From NCBI RefSeq assembly GCF_000404225.1, contig NC_021353.1, positions 310,001 through 374,000 of the forward strand: 64,000 nucleotides of DNA, given 5' to 3'. Both the position numbers and the translations under genes were made by a program. This stretch comes from Candidatus Methanomassiliicoccus intestinalis Issoire-Mx1 (GTDB lineage Archaea; Thermoplasmatota; Thermoplasmata; Methanomassiliicoccales; Methanomassiliicoccaceae). Positions 8,758 through 18,493 of the stretch are shown in pieces. How positions within the stretch are numbered: position 1 is the stretch's first letter; every line of letters starts with the position of its first letter. Under the pieces are notes generated by a model, which saw nothing but the letters and a program-made list of their open reading frames with translations, was not told where the DNA came from and searched no databases.

Positions 8758-9153
8758 ATGCGTTTTGAGGAAATTAATAAGGACACACAGATCCGGGCAT
8801 CCGTTCGTCATAAAAGTTATGCAATTTCTAAAGTAAAAGAGTTTCCTAAACAGGATGACAAGATCTTTGCCGTGATTACAGATGGAATGGAGATAAGTGT
8901 TGTAGCAGAGTCAGATCTTGACCTGGACTGGGTTTCGCAGGAAAAACAGCTTAAGATCATATCCTTTGACACAAAACTTCCTTTTGATCTGATCGGTTTC
9001 CTGGCGTATATCACTAAACTTCTTGCCGATCAAGACATCAGCATATTCGCGCTGTCTGCTTTCTCAACAGATCACATCTTCATGAAAGAAGAATACTTAG
9101 AGCGTGCTGTTGAAGTTTTAAAGGCAAACGGTGTAATTATTGATGTTGAATAA
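8758..9153 (+). CDS. ACT-domain protein
   Basis: A 131-residue protein with two ACT-like halves. The C-terminal half PFDLIGFLAYITKLLADQDISIFALSAF has the beta-alpha-beta order and small-molecule-loop features of ACT domains. Proteins of this size resemble the CASTOR/ACT_7 type and bind amino acids as regulatory ligands. No enzyme domain is attached and no amino-acid operon is adjacent, so the ligand is unknown. It is followed by a T-rich terminator region. Confidence 0.75.
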   Translation: MRFEEINKDTQIRASVRHKSYAISKVKEFPKQDDKIFAVITDGMEISVVAESDLDLDWVSQEKQLKIISFDTKLPFDLIGFLAYITKLLADQDISIFALSAFSTDHIFMKEEYLERAVEVLKANGVIIDVE

Positions 9154-9276
9154 AGGCAGTTTTATGCCCTAAATTTAACGGCTTTCGTATTTTTAGAAAG
9201 CTCCCTCCTTTTTCAACCCTTATTTTTGGGATAGTTTTTTTAATATTCATACGCAATGCGCAATCAGTGAGACCAT

Positions 9277-10707
9277 ATGGATCAAACTGTAGTTTCTGAA
9301 ATTCAAACAATCGTAGGAGAAGGTAATTTCTCTACAAATATCGCAGATTTGTACACCTACGGCTTTGACGCTTCTATTCATCACGTGACACCATCTGTTG
9401 TGGTGCGTCCATCCTCGACAGAAGAAGTATCAGCCATACTAAAAATGGCCAACAAGTATAAGGTACCAGTAGTCCCCCGTGGAGCTGGAACCGGTTTGTG
9501 TGGCGGAGCCGTGCCCCTGAAAGGCGGCATTGTCATGGACCTTACCCGCATGAATAAGATCAAAGAAGTCAGAGTTCCTGATCTATACTGCGTATGTGAG
9601 GCCGGCGTAGTTTATGACAATCTCCAGAAAGCACTGGCACCTTACAAGTTTACATTCCCGCCGACTCCGGGAAGCGCTGAAGCCTGTACAATCGGAGGAA
9701 TGGTTGCTACAAATGCTTCTGGAATGCGTGCTGTAAAATACGGCGGAACTCGCGATTATGTGTTGGGACTCGAAGTGGTACTTCCAAGCGGAGAGATTAT
9801 CCGGGTAGGAACAAGGACTCTGAAGGATGCTTCAGGATATCAGCTGGAAAAATTCTTTGTTGGAAGTGAAGGAACTCTGGGAGTGATCACTGAGGTAACC
9901 TTGAAAGTAGTACCCAAGCCAAAGAAAATGGCAATGGTGCTTGCCGGTTTTGATTCTTTACAGAAAGCCGGACAGTGTGTATCAAATCTTATCGCTAAAC
10001 CTCTCCTGCCTTCTGCAATGGAGTTGATGGATTCCACATGTATCCGTGCAGTCAACAAAGCGATCAATGCTGGACTGCCAGATGTTCCAGCCCTCTGTAT
10101 GATTGAAGTAGACGGAGATCCAGATGTTGTAGCAAAAGAGCTCGTGGAAGTTGCCCAGGTGGCAAATGATCTGGGTGCAGTAGGACTTGATCAGTCTGAT
10201 GACCCAAAGCAGATGGCTCAGTGGACAAACTCAAGAAAGAGTGTAATGTCTGCCCTTTCCAGATACGGCCAGGGATTGGTATCAGTTTCACTGGCAGATG
10301 ATATGGCTGTGCCTATCTCTAAAATTCCAGACGCTGTTATGGCATTTGCAGAGATCGCAGAGCGCAATCATGTGATCGTAGGAACATACGGTCATGCTGC
10401 AGACGGAAACCTCCACACAAAGATGCTTTTGAATCCAGAGTCAAAAGAGGCCTGGAAGAATGGAGAGAATGCCGTGCGTGAAATCTTTGATACCTGTGTA
10501 AAATTAGGCGGAACCGTAACAGGAGAACACGGCGTCGGTATCTCTAAAGCTCCTTACTTCCAAAAAGAAAGGGCTTCTGCCTTGGGAGTCATGAAGACAA
10601 TAAAAAGGGCATTGGATCCCAACAACATCATGAATCCTGGAAAACAGCAGGAATGGGAAGAAGGATGCATTATCAAGCACCTTCGTTACCCATGTGAAGA
10701 TCTTTAA
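9277..10707 (+). CDS. FAD-binding oxidoreductase, GlcD / D-lactate dehydrogenase-like
   Basis: A 476-residue flavoprotein. The N-terminal FAD_binding_4 domain shows VVPRGAGTGLCGGAVPLKGG (PP-loop for FAD) and PPTPGSAEACTIGGMVATNASG; the C-terminal FAD-oxidase domain shows GTYGHAADGNLHTKM and TGEHGVG, whose histidines are typical catalytic/substrate residues. The usual length of GlcD or Dld is 460-500. It should oxidise a 2-hydroxy acid such as lactate or glycolate. The usual Fe-S partner (GlcF/HdrD-like, with CCG domains) is not adjacent. In this order of methanogens an HdrD-type partner encoded elsewhere is plausible (inference). Its stop overlaps the convergent M50 gene's stop. Confidence 0.9.
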   Translation: MDQTVVSEIQTIVGEGNFSTNIADLYTYGFDASIHHVTPSVVVRPSSTEEVSAILKMANKYKVPVVPRGAGTGLCGGAVPLKGGIVMDLTRMNKIKEVRVPDLYCVCEAGVVYDNLQKALAPYKFTFPPTPGSAEACTIGGMVATNASGMRAVKYGGTRDYVLGLEVVLPSGEIIRVGTRTLKDASGYQLEKFFVGSEGTLGVITEVTLKVVPKPKKMAMVLAGFDSLQKAGQCVSNLIAKPLLPSAMELMDSTCIRAVNKAINAGLPDVPALCMIEVDGDPDVVAKELVEVAQVANDLGAVGLDQSDDPKQMAQWTNSRKSVMSALSRYGQGLVSVSLADDMAVPISKIPDAVMAFAEIAERNHVIVGTYGHAADGNLHTKMLLNPESKEAWKNGENAVREIFDTCVKLGGTVTGEHGVGISKAPYFQKERASALGVMKTIKRALDPNNIMNPGKQQEWEEGCIIKHLRYPCEDL

Positions 10708-11381
10708 AACCACCATCCGGTGTAAACACCAGCTGCCATGACAATGGCGGCTGCCATTACTACAATATATGCCGGGAGGTTCCATCTTAATACCTTGTAA
10801 CCGTCGAGCGGCGGTACCGGCAGTAAGTTGAAGACTGCAAGCAGCAGATTGATGGAGCCTACCAGGTATAAACCGTAGCCGACCAGGTCATTTACGCCGA
10901 ACACCCGGGCAATCAGAATGAAGCCTGTACCTAAGACTAAGTTTGTCACCGGGCCGGCGATGCTGATGTGTCCGTTCTGTTTCTTACTGATCATTCCCTG
11001 GATATACACAGCACCCGGAGCTGCAAACAGAACTCCCAATACTGAGAAAAAGAGTGCTACAGCCAGGCCCATTGGAAATGACCTGAACTCTGCCCAGGCT
11101 CCGTTTTTCTGTGCCACAAATTTATGTGCCAGCTCATGTAAGAGGAATCCGCTCAATACTGCAACAAACGAGACGAGCAGGTAGAATCCTAGGTACTCTG
11201 CAGTACTGATTCCGATTATATGCCGTTCTCCTAATATTATTCCTGAAAATGCTAGCGTAAAAGCAATAGTCAGCACTACAACGGAAAACAAGATATGCCT
11301 CATTTCCTCCTTGCTGAATTTGATTTTACCATAATCCGGTGGAATATTCATCGGTGCCGGTCTGTACATCTTTTCACTCAT
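10704..11381 (-). CDS. Site-2 protease family (M50) membrane metalloprotease
   Basis: A 225-residue membrane protein with the M50 zinc motif HELAHK (about residues 104-109) in the second helix, and a distal NLLPVPPLDGYK that supplies the Asp third ligand. Five or six hydrophobic segments are visible. The compact size, without PDZ domains, matches archaeal S2P homologues that cleave membrane-embedded substrates. The substrate is unknown. The gene is convergent with the GlcD-like gene (4-nt shared stop region) and divergent from the PAPS-reductase-like gene. Confidence 0.88.
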   Translation of the reverse strand: MSEKMYRPAPMNIPPDYGKIKFSKEEMRHILFSVVVLTIAFTLAFSGIILGERHIIGISTAEYLGFYLLVSFVAVLSGFLLHELAHKFVAQKNGAWAEFRSFPMGLAVALFFSVLGVLFAAPGAVYIQGMISKKQNGHISIAGPVTNLVLGTGFILIARVFGVNDLVGYGLYLVGSINLLLAVFNLLPVPPLDGYKVLRWNLPAYIVVMAAAIVMAAGVYTGWWF

Positions 11382-11450
11382 CTTCTAATGAGTGTATAAA
11401 CGTTATTGATCGCATAGCAACTTTGAAGTAGGATACATTAATCAATACGC

Positions 11451-13334
11451 ATGCCTCAATTCGAGCATGGTAAGACTGCATTCAGATGGTGCGACCAATG
11501 CGGTACTCTGGTTTTAGGAAGAGAATGCAGCGTGTGCTCTTCTGCAGGCAGAGAATTCTCAGTTTCAAATCCCGGCGATCTCAGGCCGTCAATGGGAAAA
11601 ACGAATGATTTAATCGCTTCTCTTTTCCGCAGGTATTTCGGCACTGATAAATTCCTCAAGGGAAAGACGATTTTTCTCAACAAGACTGCCGGCGAAGACC
11701 GTACCGATGAAGTAGTCGTGCAGGGAAGGGTAGTTGCCACTCTGCGTTATGACCTCAGAAGAAGAAATTTCACTCTTGATCTGAAACTTGACGGAGCAAG
11801 AATGATCTCCAAGGAGGCTTCGAAAGGAGTAGTCATACTCGCTAAAGACAGCGGCCATTTGAAAGGAAAGACCATTCCAGGAAGCTTCATCAAAGAAATC
11901 AAAGGCAACTTCAAAGCCGGAGATCCTTTGATCGTTCTCTCCGGAAGCATGATCTGCAGCGCTGTCGCCAAAGCTGATAGTGGCGAAGTGTGGACTTCCG
12001 ACAAGGCTATCGGCATAAGGGATGTAGGAAAAGGAGAACTGGAAGTTTCCAGCCGCAAGTCTTCCTGGACTGGATTTATTAATGTAAACAAATCGTACTT
12101 CAGTTCGCTGGAGTCCAACGGCGTCTCAGATCTGAAGTCTTTTATCAACAACAGTGAGCTTCCTGTGACTTTATCATTCTCGGGAGGAAAAGACTCGCTG
12201 GCTGCGTACGGCCTGCTGTCCAAAACCGGAAAGAAATTTTCTTTGATGTTTGTGAACACCGGTTTAGAATTTCCTGAGACTGTGAGTTTTGTAGACAGGT
12301 TTGCCAGAAACCATGAAGAGAGGCTGCTCATTGCTGATGCGAGAGATGCCTTTAAAGAGCAGATTGATAACTTCGGGCCTCCTGCTAAAGACTTCAGGTG
12401 GTGCTGTAAAGTCTGTAAACTGGCTCCGCTGACTTCGTTGATTGAAAGGAATTTTCCCAGAGGAACGATCACAGTGGAAGGAAACAGGAGCTTTGAGTCA
12501 TTTGCACGTTCAAATCTGGCATTCGTTTCAAGAAATCCATTTGTTCCTAATCAGACAATTCTCAATCCCATACGGCATTGGAGAGCTATTGATGTCTGGG
12601 GATACATCTGGTGGAAGAATCTTGAATACAACCCGCTTTATGATGAGGACTTTGAAAGAATAGGATGCTATCTCTGTCCTTCCTGCTTAGAATCTGAGTG
12701 GAAGAATACGGGCATCATTCATCCTGAACTGCACGATCAGTGGAATTCATATTTAGTCAGCTGGGCCGGCAAAGACGGCGAAGACTTCATAAAATATGGA
12801 TTCTGGAGATGGAAGGCGCTTCCTAAAAAAATGATCAAGGTTGCAGAGGAGCTGAATGTAAACATTCCTAAGACACGCTCAGACAATCTGGACCTCAAAT
12901 GGGTCAAAGGAGTCTCACCGTGCCTAGTGGGCGGTTACTCGGCTGAGGGAATCCTTTCTGTTCCAGGTGAACATGGTTTTCAGATGACTGCAGAAATGCT
13001 GAAGACTATCGGCTCAGTCAAATATTCTCCTGAGTTTGATATCGCACTTGTAAAAACCAAGAATGGGGGAACACTCAAAGTATTCGGCGGGGGGCAGATA
13101 GTTTCCACTGCACAGACGCAGGAGGACGCTGAAAGACTCTTTGAGGACGGTGCAAAAGCAATATTGAGGGCTCAGATGTGCACAGACTGCGGCATCTGTG
13201 TAAGAAATTGCAAATCACACGCCATTAACTTAACAAAAGGTGTCGTGAACGTTAATGAAAAACGTTGCACACACTGCATGAAGTGTGCCGATGCCTGTGT
13301 TGTAGCCCACTACTATGACAAATTGGTATCCTGA
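11451..13334 (+). CDS. PAPS reductase-like protein with zinc ribbon and C-terminal ferredoxin domain
   Basis: A 627-residue multidomain protein. The N-terminus has a zinc-ribbon (CDQCG then CSVC), then a PUA-like/beta domain up to about residue 230. The adenylate-binding PP-loop SFSGGKDSLAAYG (about residues 243-255) starts a phosphoadenosine phosphosulfate reductase domain with extra cysteines (WCCKVCK; CYLCPSC). The C-terminus carries a ferredoxin domain: CTDCGICVRNC and CTHCMKCADAC, two [4Fe-4S] sites. This architecture is widespread in methanogens and does not by itself prove sulfate assimilation; roles in sulfur transfer or RNA thiolation are equally possible. The stop is overlapped by the next gene's first codons. 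Confidence 0.85.
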   Translation: MPQFEHGKTAFRWCDQCGTLVLGRECSVCSSAGREFSVSNPGDLRPSMGKTNDLIASLFRRYFGTDKFLKGKTIFLNKTAGEDRTDEVVVQGRVVATLRYDLRRRNFTLDLKLDGARMISKEASKGVVILAKDSGHLKGKTIPGSFIKEIKGNFKAGDPLIVLSGSMICSAVAKADSGEVWTSDKAIGIRDVGKGELEVSSRKSSWTGFINVNKSYFSSLESNGVSDLKSFINNSELPVTLSFSGGKDSLAAYGLLSKTGKKFSLMFVNTGLEFPETVSFVDRFARNHEERLLIADARDAFKEQIDNFGPPAKDFRWCCKVCKLAPLTSLIERNFPRGTITVEGNRSFESFARSNLAFVSRNPFVPNQTILNPIRHWRAIDVWGYIWWKNLEYNPLYDEDFERIGCYLCPSCLESEWKNTGIIHPELHDQWNSYLVSWAGKDGEDFIKYGFWRWKALPKKMIKVAEELNVNIPKTRSDNLDLKWVKGVSPCLVGGYSAEGILSVPGEHGFQMTAEMLKTIGSVKYSPEFDIALVKTKNGGTLKVFGGGQIVSTAQTQEDAERLFEDGAKAILRAQMCTDCGICVRNCKSHAINLTKGVVNVNEKRCTHCMKCADACVVAHYYDKLVS

Positions 13335-13746
13335 AGCAATTCACCCTTCTGATTGGAAGTACGGCATGTCGATTCAAATGACTCAGAATAAGAAGAATGG
13401 AATGTATAGAGGATACTACGTTTTAATGGGAATAATAGTCATTTTGCCGTGGATTGTCGCTATACCTTCCATTCCCTTCCTGCCTGATCATGTACCAATT
13501 CATACAGACTTTAATGGAAACATCACAGACTATGCTGGTAAATATTCCATTCTAACTATCTCTGCAATCGGCTTAGTCTTATGGCTATTTCTTTTTGGAA
13601 TATGCAGGCTTGTCAGGCTATTAGAGGAAGATGAAAAGGTAAAAACTGGAGAAAAAGCAACACTGATATGTTCAATAATAGGTCTGACAGTCTTATCAGC
13701 TGTGGATATCTGGTATGTTTATCTTGGCTTTAAATACGGATATTAA
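13315..13746 (+). CDS. DUF1648-type small membrane protein
   Basis: A protein of up to 143 residues with three hydrophobic segments (about residues 35-55, 78-98, 115-137). The sequence LPDHVPIHTDFNGNITDYAGK after the first helix is the DUF1648 signature, seen in SdpI-like and other small membrane proteins. The ATG at 13315 overlaps the preceding gene; internal ATGs at 13366 or 13378 would avoid the overlap and are equally likely starts. Function unknown; SdpI-type members give immunity to a toxic peptide in Bacillus, but nothing here shows that. Confidence 0.7.
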   Translation: MTNWYPEAIHPSDWKYGMSIQMTQNKKNGMYRGYYVLMGIIVILPWIVAIPSIPFLPDHVPIHTDFNGNITDYAGKYSILTISAIGLVLWLFLFGICRLVRLLEEDEKVKTGEKATLICSIIGLTVLSAVDIWYVYLGFKYGY

Positions 13747-13852
13747 TAAATCAGGTTACACATCAGGCATAATGCAAAATTGCAGATAGTTGGTTATGCA
13801 ATAGATATGGTCTACAAAAAACTATATATCGAAACATCGTGGCGAGCCTTAG

Positions 13853-14578
13853 ATGAATTTCATATCAATGCTCGCGGCCTTGATAGGTTTTGCACCTCCT
13901 GTGGCGCTAATGTTTATTTCTCTGCGTAATTACACATATCCTAAGGTAGAGAAACCATATTTTAGCGACCCGACATTTTTTGGAATGTTTGCTGTAGGTA
14001 TATTCATAGGTGTGGTGCTGTACGCAGTGTCGATCATCATCCCTGGGTATTTCTTCTTGGCATTTGTCTTAGAAGAATTAGTGAAATTAATTATTCTAAA
14101 CCTGCGCCGCTTCCAGCTTAAAGCTGATACGCCGTTCTATGCCTTTGGATTAGGGGCAGGTATGGCAGCTGCACTTGCATTTGGTACCATGAATGCCGCA
14201 ATATCCGGGATGTCTGAAACAGGCATAGAGATAGCTTCTCTTGCTATAATGATCATGATTTCCATTCAGACAGCACTTCTAACGATCTCTACATCAGTTA
14301 CTGTAGGTATCGGTGCAGCCCGCGGACGCATGTGGTCATACTTTGCTCAAGCAGTGGTTATACACTTAGCCGTATTCCTTCTTGGATACAAACTGACTAC
14401 AGGCGGCTTTGATGTACTAGGCTATGCTCTTTACGGGCTTTCAATAGTATTCATATTCGTCTATTACTGGTATCTGTTTGATAAGATCCTGCCAGCCTAT
14501 GTTAAAGAAGCTCTAAGGCATCTTGCCAAGCAGACTGCAAGAAAAGAACGGAGAGAACGCCAGCAGCAGAAACATTAA
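13853..14578 (+). CDS. Multi-pass membrane protein, PrsW-like
   Basis: A 241-residue protein with seven or so hydrophobic segments and a basic C-terminal tail. The helices contain FVLEELVKL, FGLGAGMAAALAFG and VIHLAVFLLGY, which resemble the EExxK, F...E and H-containing motifs of the PrsW/CPBP intramembrane protease superfamily, although the second motif lacks its acidic residue. The assignment is tentative and the protein may be catalytically inactive. A TATA-like ACTATATATCG lies about 25-35 bp before the ATG, so the transcript is probably leaderless. The transglutaminase-like gene follows 28 nt downstream. Confidence 0.55.
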   Translation: MNFISMLAALIGFAPPVALMFISLRNYTYPKVEKPYFSDPTFFGMFAVGIFIGVVLYAVSIIIPGYFFLAFVLEELVKLIILNLRRFQLKADTPFYAFGLGAGMAAALAFGTMNAAISGMSETGIEIASLAIMIMISIQTALLTISTSVTVGIGAARGRMWSYFAQAVVIHLAVFLLGYKLTTGGFDVLGYALYGLSIVFIFVYYWYLFDKILPAYVKEALRHLAKQTARKERRERQQQKH

Positions 14579-14606
14579 TACTCCTTTACCTCAACTTTGA
14601 ATCTGC

Positions 14607-15770
14607 ATGGGTGCAGGAAAAGCAGTTGCGGGGATTGCCGCGATTATTATCGTGGCATCCTTGCTTTTCACTCCCGTTGGTCATAGTTTTCTAGATTATG
14701 TTTTTGAAGGATCTGCAAGGTATCCTGAAGATTCTCATTACGAGATGGATAGAAACGTCTCGGTTACTCTGCATAATGAAAAAATGACATACTCAGTCAC
14801 AATTCCAAAAGCTACAGATTATGTTGTAGATGGAATCACTCTGCAGAAAATAAACAGCCAGTCTAGTCTAAACAGTTACGAAGAATTTTCAGATTATGGC
14901 ATAGATTGGATTCGTTGGAACGGTGCCAATGTCAGTGCCAAGGAGACATTTACTTCAAACATTTCCTATGATGTAGATTGTTATTCACATGTCTGGGATA
15001 TAGACGAATCGAACTCTCTGAATGTCGATTACATTCAGCAGAATCTCAATGGTTCACTCAGCAGTATGAAATCATACCTCATTTCTGAAAGTGGAGATGG
15101 AAGTGAATGGATACCAACGATAACTGGCTGGAATAATGGATATGTGATTTACACTGGAGGGGAGATAAGAGAATTAGCTGATGAGATTGTGGGAAGTGAA
15201 ACAAACGTGTATTCCATACTTAAACTCATTTATCTATGGATTGACGACAATATTTCATACAAGGAATATGGAGGGATCCCGCAGACCGCCTTGCAGCTCC
15301 TTCACAGCAAGCGCGGAGATTGTGACGACCAATCTGTATTGTTTTGTTCGTTAGCCAGAGCAGCTGGAGTTCCAGCATGGCTGGAGATGGGTGCCTTGTA
15401 TAATACATCTAAAGGTACTTGGATAAACCACGTATGGACACAGGCATACATTCCTACAACCGAAGGCGGCTCTAAAGTCACAATCGATGTTGTAAACAAT
15501 AACTTTTTAGTACATACCTCAAGACTATTTCATCTAGCTACAGATATTGGTGACGGGGATTTTTTGAACATGTATTACAACATGTATCATTATACTTACA
15601 AACTCCAAGATTCTAAAATCACAACTTCTGATAGCTATAAAACACATGATGTAATTGATTCTAAGAATTTTCTTACAATCTCTCGGCCTCATCAGGGATT
15701 TGATTTTCCCACTATCTTTTCTGTAGATTGTACAAGTCTACAGAGGAAACAATTCACTGCATTTACCTAA
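14607..15770 (+). CDS. Membrane-anchored transglutaminase-like (papain-like fold) protein
   Basis: A 387-residue protein with an N-terminal hydrophobic anchor (residues 3-23) followed by an extracellular-looking domain. The transglutaminase core is clear: Cys in KRGDCDDQSVLFCSLARAAG (about residue 239), His in INHVWTQAYI and Asp in TIDVVNN. These form a Cys-His-Asp triad. Archaeal members are thought to be secreted peptidases or crosslinkers of unknown substrate. It probably shares a transcript with the PrsW-like membrane protein, which hints at a joint role in surface-protein processing (inference). Confidence 0.8.
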   Translation: MGAGKAVAGIAAIIIVASLLFTPVGHSFLDYVFEGSARYPEDSHYEMDRNVSVTLHNEKMTYSVTIPKATDYVVDGITLQKINSQSSLNSYEEFSDYGIDWIRWNGANVSAKETFTSNISYDVDCYSHVWDIDESNSLNVDYIQQNLNGSLSSMKSYLISESGDGSEWIPTITGWNNGYVIYTGGEIRELADEIVGSETNVYSILKLIYLWIDDNISYKEYGGIPQTALQLLHSKRGDCDDQSVLFCSLARAAGVPAWLEMGALYNTSKGTWINHVWTQAYIPTTEGGSKVTIDVVNNNFLVHTSRLFHLATDIGDGDFLNMYYNMYHYTYKLQDSKITTSDSYKTHDVIDSKNFLTISRPHQGFDFPTIFSVDCTSLQRKQFTAFT

Positions 15771-15936
15771 CACTCTTCTTTATTTTTTATTAATTACTGT
15801 ATATGAAATTATCGGCTCATCTATTGTATTATTATCTGTTTTTTCTAATGTTGTATTATAAATCAATTATGTTTATTTTATATATGTTTAAATTTTATTT
15901 TACTGGATGGATGTACCAACCGCTTTGATGCCAGTG

Positions 15937-15945
15937 TTTAAATAT
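15937..15945 (+). promoter_or_regulatory. Probable TATA box of mtaC-mtaB
   Basis: TTTAAATAT lies about 110 bp before the mtaC start. Transcription would begin near 15968-15972, leaving an 80-85 nt leader that ends in a strong ribosome-binding site (GAGGAGTG, 16041-16048). A long leader is unusual beside the leaderless promoters seen elsewhere in this window and may carry regulation. Confidence 0.5.
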
Positions 15946-16053
15946 TTTTCTAAAAAACGCACCGTAAAGTATATTGGATGCATTGATATGACTGTTAATT
16001 ATGTGCGGGTTTAAGCAGGGAACTTTGATAAACTCGCATCGAGGAGTGAGTAA

Positions 16054-16842
16054 ATGAGTTTAGATTTTGATGCAGTAAATGCAGATAAAATCTTGATTAG
16101 ATACGATATCGTTGTCGAATCAAGTGAGAAGCCGGAAGACATCGCAAAACAGTATCTACCTGAGAATCAATTCTTAAGGCAGATCGCACAAGATGTCATG
16201 AATTTAAAGTCAAAGGACATCGAGAAGCATGTTAGCGAAGCTCTTGAAACATTAAGTGCAGAGGACATCATTGAAAAAGGTCTCCTTGCTGGAATGGATA
16301 TTGTAGCTGAATTATATGGACGCGGTATTTACTATCTGCCACATGTGATGGTTGCATCCGATGCAATGACCCGTGGAACAAGAGTTGCAGAGGCAGCCTT
16401 GAGCGGAGAGAGAAAATACAAAGGCGTAGTAATGATGCACGCAGCTGAGGGAGACCCACACGATATTGGAAAGAATATCGCAGCAGTTCTTCTGAAATCA
16501 AATGGATTTAATGTAGTAGATCTTGGAAAAGATATCCTCGTTGACACAGTAGTCGCTGAAGTGCAGAAACAGAAACCAGATGTACTTACTGGAACTGCAC
16601 TCATGACCACAACCATGTCTGCATTCTCTAGGATCTCCAGCAGACTTAAAGAGGTTGGAGTAGAACTTCCATTCATATGCGCCGGTGGTGCAGTTAACAG
16701 AGAGTACGTAGAATCCTACGATATGGGTATCTACAGTGCAAAAGCTGCAGAAGGCCCAGGTCTTGCAAACAAGGCACTCGATGGATGGGACTGGAAGAAG
16801 ATCAGAGCCAACTGGGACGATATAATTAATGGAAAAGCATAA
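16054..16842 (+). CDS. mtaC: Methanol-specific corrinoid protein MtaC
   Basis: A 262-residue corrinoid protein. The N-terminal helical cap (B12-binding 2 domain, about residues 30-115) is followed by a Rossmann-like cobalamin domain with the cobalt-ligating motif GDPHDIGKNI (His near residue 133), then TALMTTTM and GGAVNREY loops that hold the corrinoid. It accepts the methyl group from methanol via MtaB, and MtaA (not in this window) passes it to coenzyme M. It is 15 nt upstream of mtaB, the standard mtaCB order. Its cobalamin need may link it to the BtuCD/FecCD-type importers further along (inference). Confidence 0.93.
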   Translation: MSLDFDAVNADKILIRYDIVVESSEKPEDIAKQYLPENQFLRQIAQDVMNLKSKDIEKHVSEALETLSAEDIIEKGLLAGMDIVAELYGRGIYYLPHVMVASDAMTRGTRVAEAALSGERKYKGVVMMHAAEGDPHDIGKNIAAVLLKSNGFNVVDLGKDILVDTVVAEVQKQKPDVLTGTALMTTTMSAFSRISSRLKEVGVELPFICAGGAVNREYVESYDMGIYSAKAAEGPGLANKALDGWDWKKIRANWDDIINGKA

Positions 16843-16857
16843 ATGAGGTGATTTAAG

Positions 16858-18261
16858 ATGGCTACTACAAAATATACTAAAATGGCATATGCCTCTGCAG
16901 ACGAAATGGTCTTCGGAGAAGCAAAGAAGCCAATTTCATACGGATTAGGAATTAAAGTAGGTCAGGGCTTAGTTATTCCTGAAATCAACTTTGCACCAAG
17001 ACCAGGAAGCGAAAAGAGCGTAGAGTCCCTTACAAAAGAGTATGTTGACTACATCGCAACAGACGTCATGAACAGAGCAGTTACACTTGGTTTCCCATCT
17101 GTTCAGTTAGAAAACGAATGGATTTTCCAGATGAGCAACGAGCCTGAGAAATTCGCAAAGCCCGTAGTCGCTGGTCAGAAGGCGGTCATTGAAAACTACC
17201 ACGACAAGTACGGAATTGCTTGCGCTGTAAGGCACACATGCGCTGACTCACGTTTACATGAAGAGGGAATGAGATTCGGACAGGACAAGACCCACAACTA
17301 TCCAGAAAAAATGATCGAATCATTCGAAGTAGCTGCTGAAGCTGGAGCAGATGTAATCTCCATTGAATCAGTCGGTGGAAAAGAAATCTCAGACTTCGCT
17401 GTTGTCCGTCAGGATATCAGAGGATGGCTTTTCGGTATCGGTTACCTCGGATCAATTGATATGGAATGGCTCTGGACACAGATTGTTGACCTTGCAAAGA
17501 GAAAGAAAGTTGTAGCTGGTGGAGATACAAACTGCGCTGGTGCTAACACTGCTATGTTCATGGCCGGCGGTTACTTGGACAAAGATGTTCCAAAGACCTT
17601 CTCTGCAGTTACACGTGCTATTGCTTCTGCAAGATCTTTAGTGGCTTTCGAATGCGGTGCAACCGGACCAGACAAAGACTGCGGTTACGAAGGACCTATC
17701 CTCAAAGCAATCTCTGGTAACCCAATTTGTCAGGAAGGAAAAGGCGCTCAGGATGCTCACGCTGATCTTATGGGTAACTTAATCGCAGCTACCTGCGACA
17801 TGTGGTCCAACGAGTCTGTCGAATACCACCCAGAATTTGGTGGATCATCCGTTCAGTGCTGGCTCGGTGTAATCGGATATGAAGCTGCATTAATGAACGC
17901 TTCAAAACAGATGAAGCAGGACAAAGTCCTCAGGGACATATACACAGCTTCTGACAGGTTCAGAGGTGCAGAACCATTCATCCTTGCATACGACAACGCA
18001 TACAAGATCGGACAGGCTATCATCGAAGCAGGCGACAGCTATTACCTGAGGGCAAAAGCTGCTGGTCTCAAAGCTGCTGAGTTAATCAGAGATTCTAACA
18101 ACAAGGGAAAACTGAAACTCAACAAGCAGGAAAAAGACACACTCAACAAGATCATCACCGATCTGAACTCTCTGCCAGACGAGGAAGGCAAATTCGTCGA
18201 CTGGGCTCTCAAAGAGTACAAAGATGTGCCTGCATTCAACCCCAAGAACTACGAACTCTAA
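16858..18261 (+). CDS. mtaB: Methanol:corrinoid methyltransferase MtaB
   Basis: A 467-residue protein of normal MtaB length, starting with KYTKMAYASADEMVFGEAKKP, a familiar opening for this family. It is a TIM-barrel zinc enzyme that cleaves the C-O bond of methanol and methylates cob(I)alamin on MtaC. Residues in the region of HTCADSRLHEEGMRFG, FECGATGPDKDCG and CAGANTA are consistent with the zinc ligands (one Glu, two Cys). It follows mtaC with a GAGGTGAT ribosome-binding site. It is codon-rich in frequent codons, as expected for a highly expressed gene. No mtaA is adjacent. Confidence 0.95.
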   Translation: MATTKYTKMAYASADEMVFGEAKKPISYGLGIKVGQGLVIPEINFAPRPGSEKSVESLTKEYVDYIATDVMNRAVTLGFPSVQLENEWIFQMSNEPEKFAKPVVAGQKAVIENYHDKYGIACAVRHTCADSRLHEEGMRFGQDKTHNYPEKMIESFEVAAEAGADVISIESVGGKEISDFAVVRQDIRGWLFGIGYLGSIDMEWLWTQIVDLAKRKKVVAGGDTNCAGANTAMFMAGGYLDKDVPKTFSAVTRAIASARSLVAFECGATGPDKDCGYEGPILKAISGNPICQEGKGAQDAHADLMGNLIAATCDMWSNESVEYHPEFGGSSVQCWLGVIGYEAALMNASKQMKQDKVLRDIYTASDRFRGAEPFILAYDNAYKIGQAIIEAGDSYYLRAKAAGLKAAELIRDSNNKGKLKLNKQEKDTLNKIITDLNSLPDEEGKFVDWALKEYKDVPAFNPKNYEL

Positions 18262-18493
18262 ACAAGTTCAAATTCTTGAAATCAAACCCCTTCCTTTTAC
18301 CTTTTTTTCATCAGTATATTTTTGGGAAAGATTACAGTTTATAGCTCTCTATGATATATGGAGCAAACACACATACCTTTATGACATATTGCGAATTGTA
18401 AAATTTGACTGTATGAATTATGCTACACATCTTAAGATATTATCTAGGAGTAATATTTATATCTTAAAATGATCATATTTTGGGGCGATCAAA

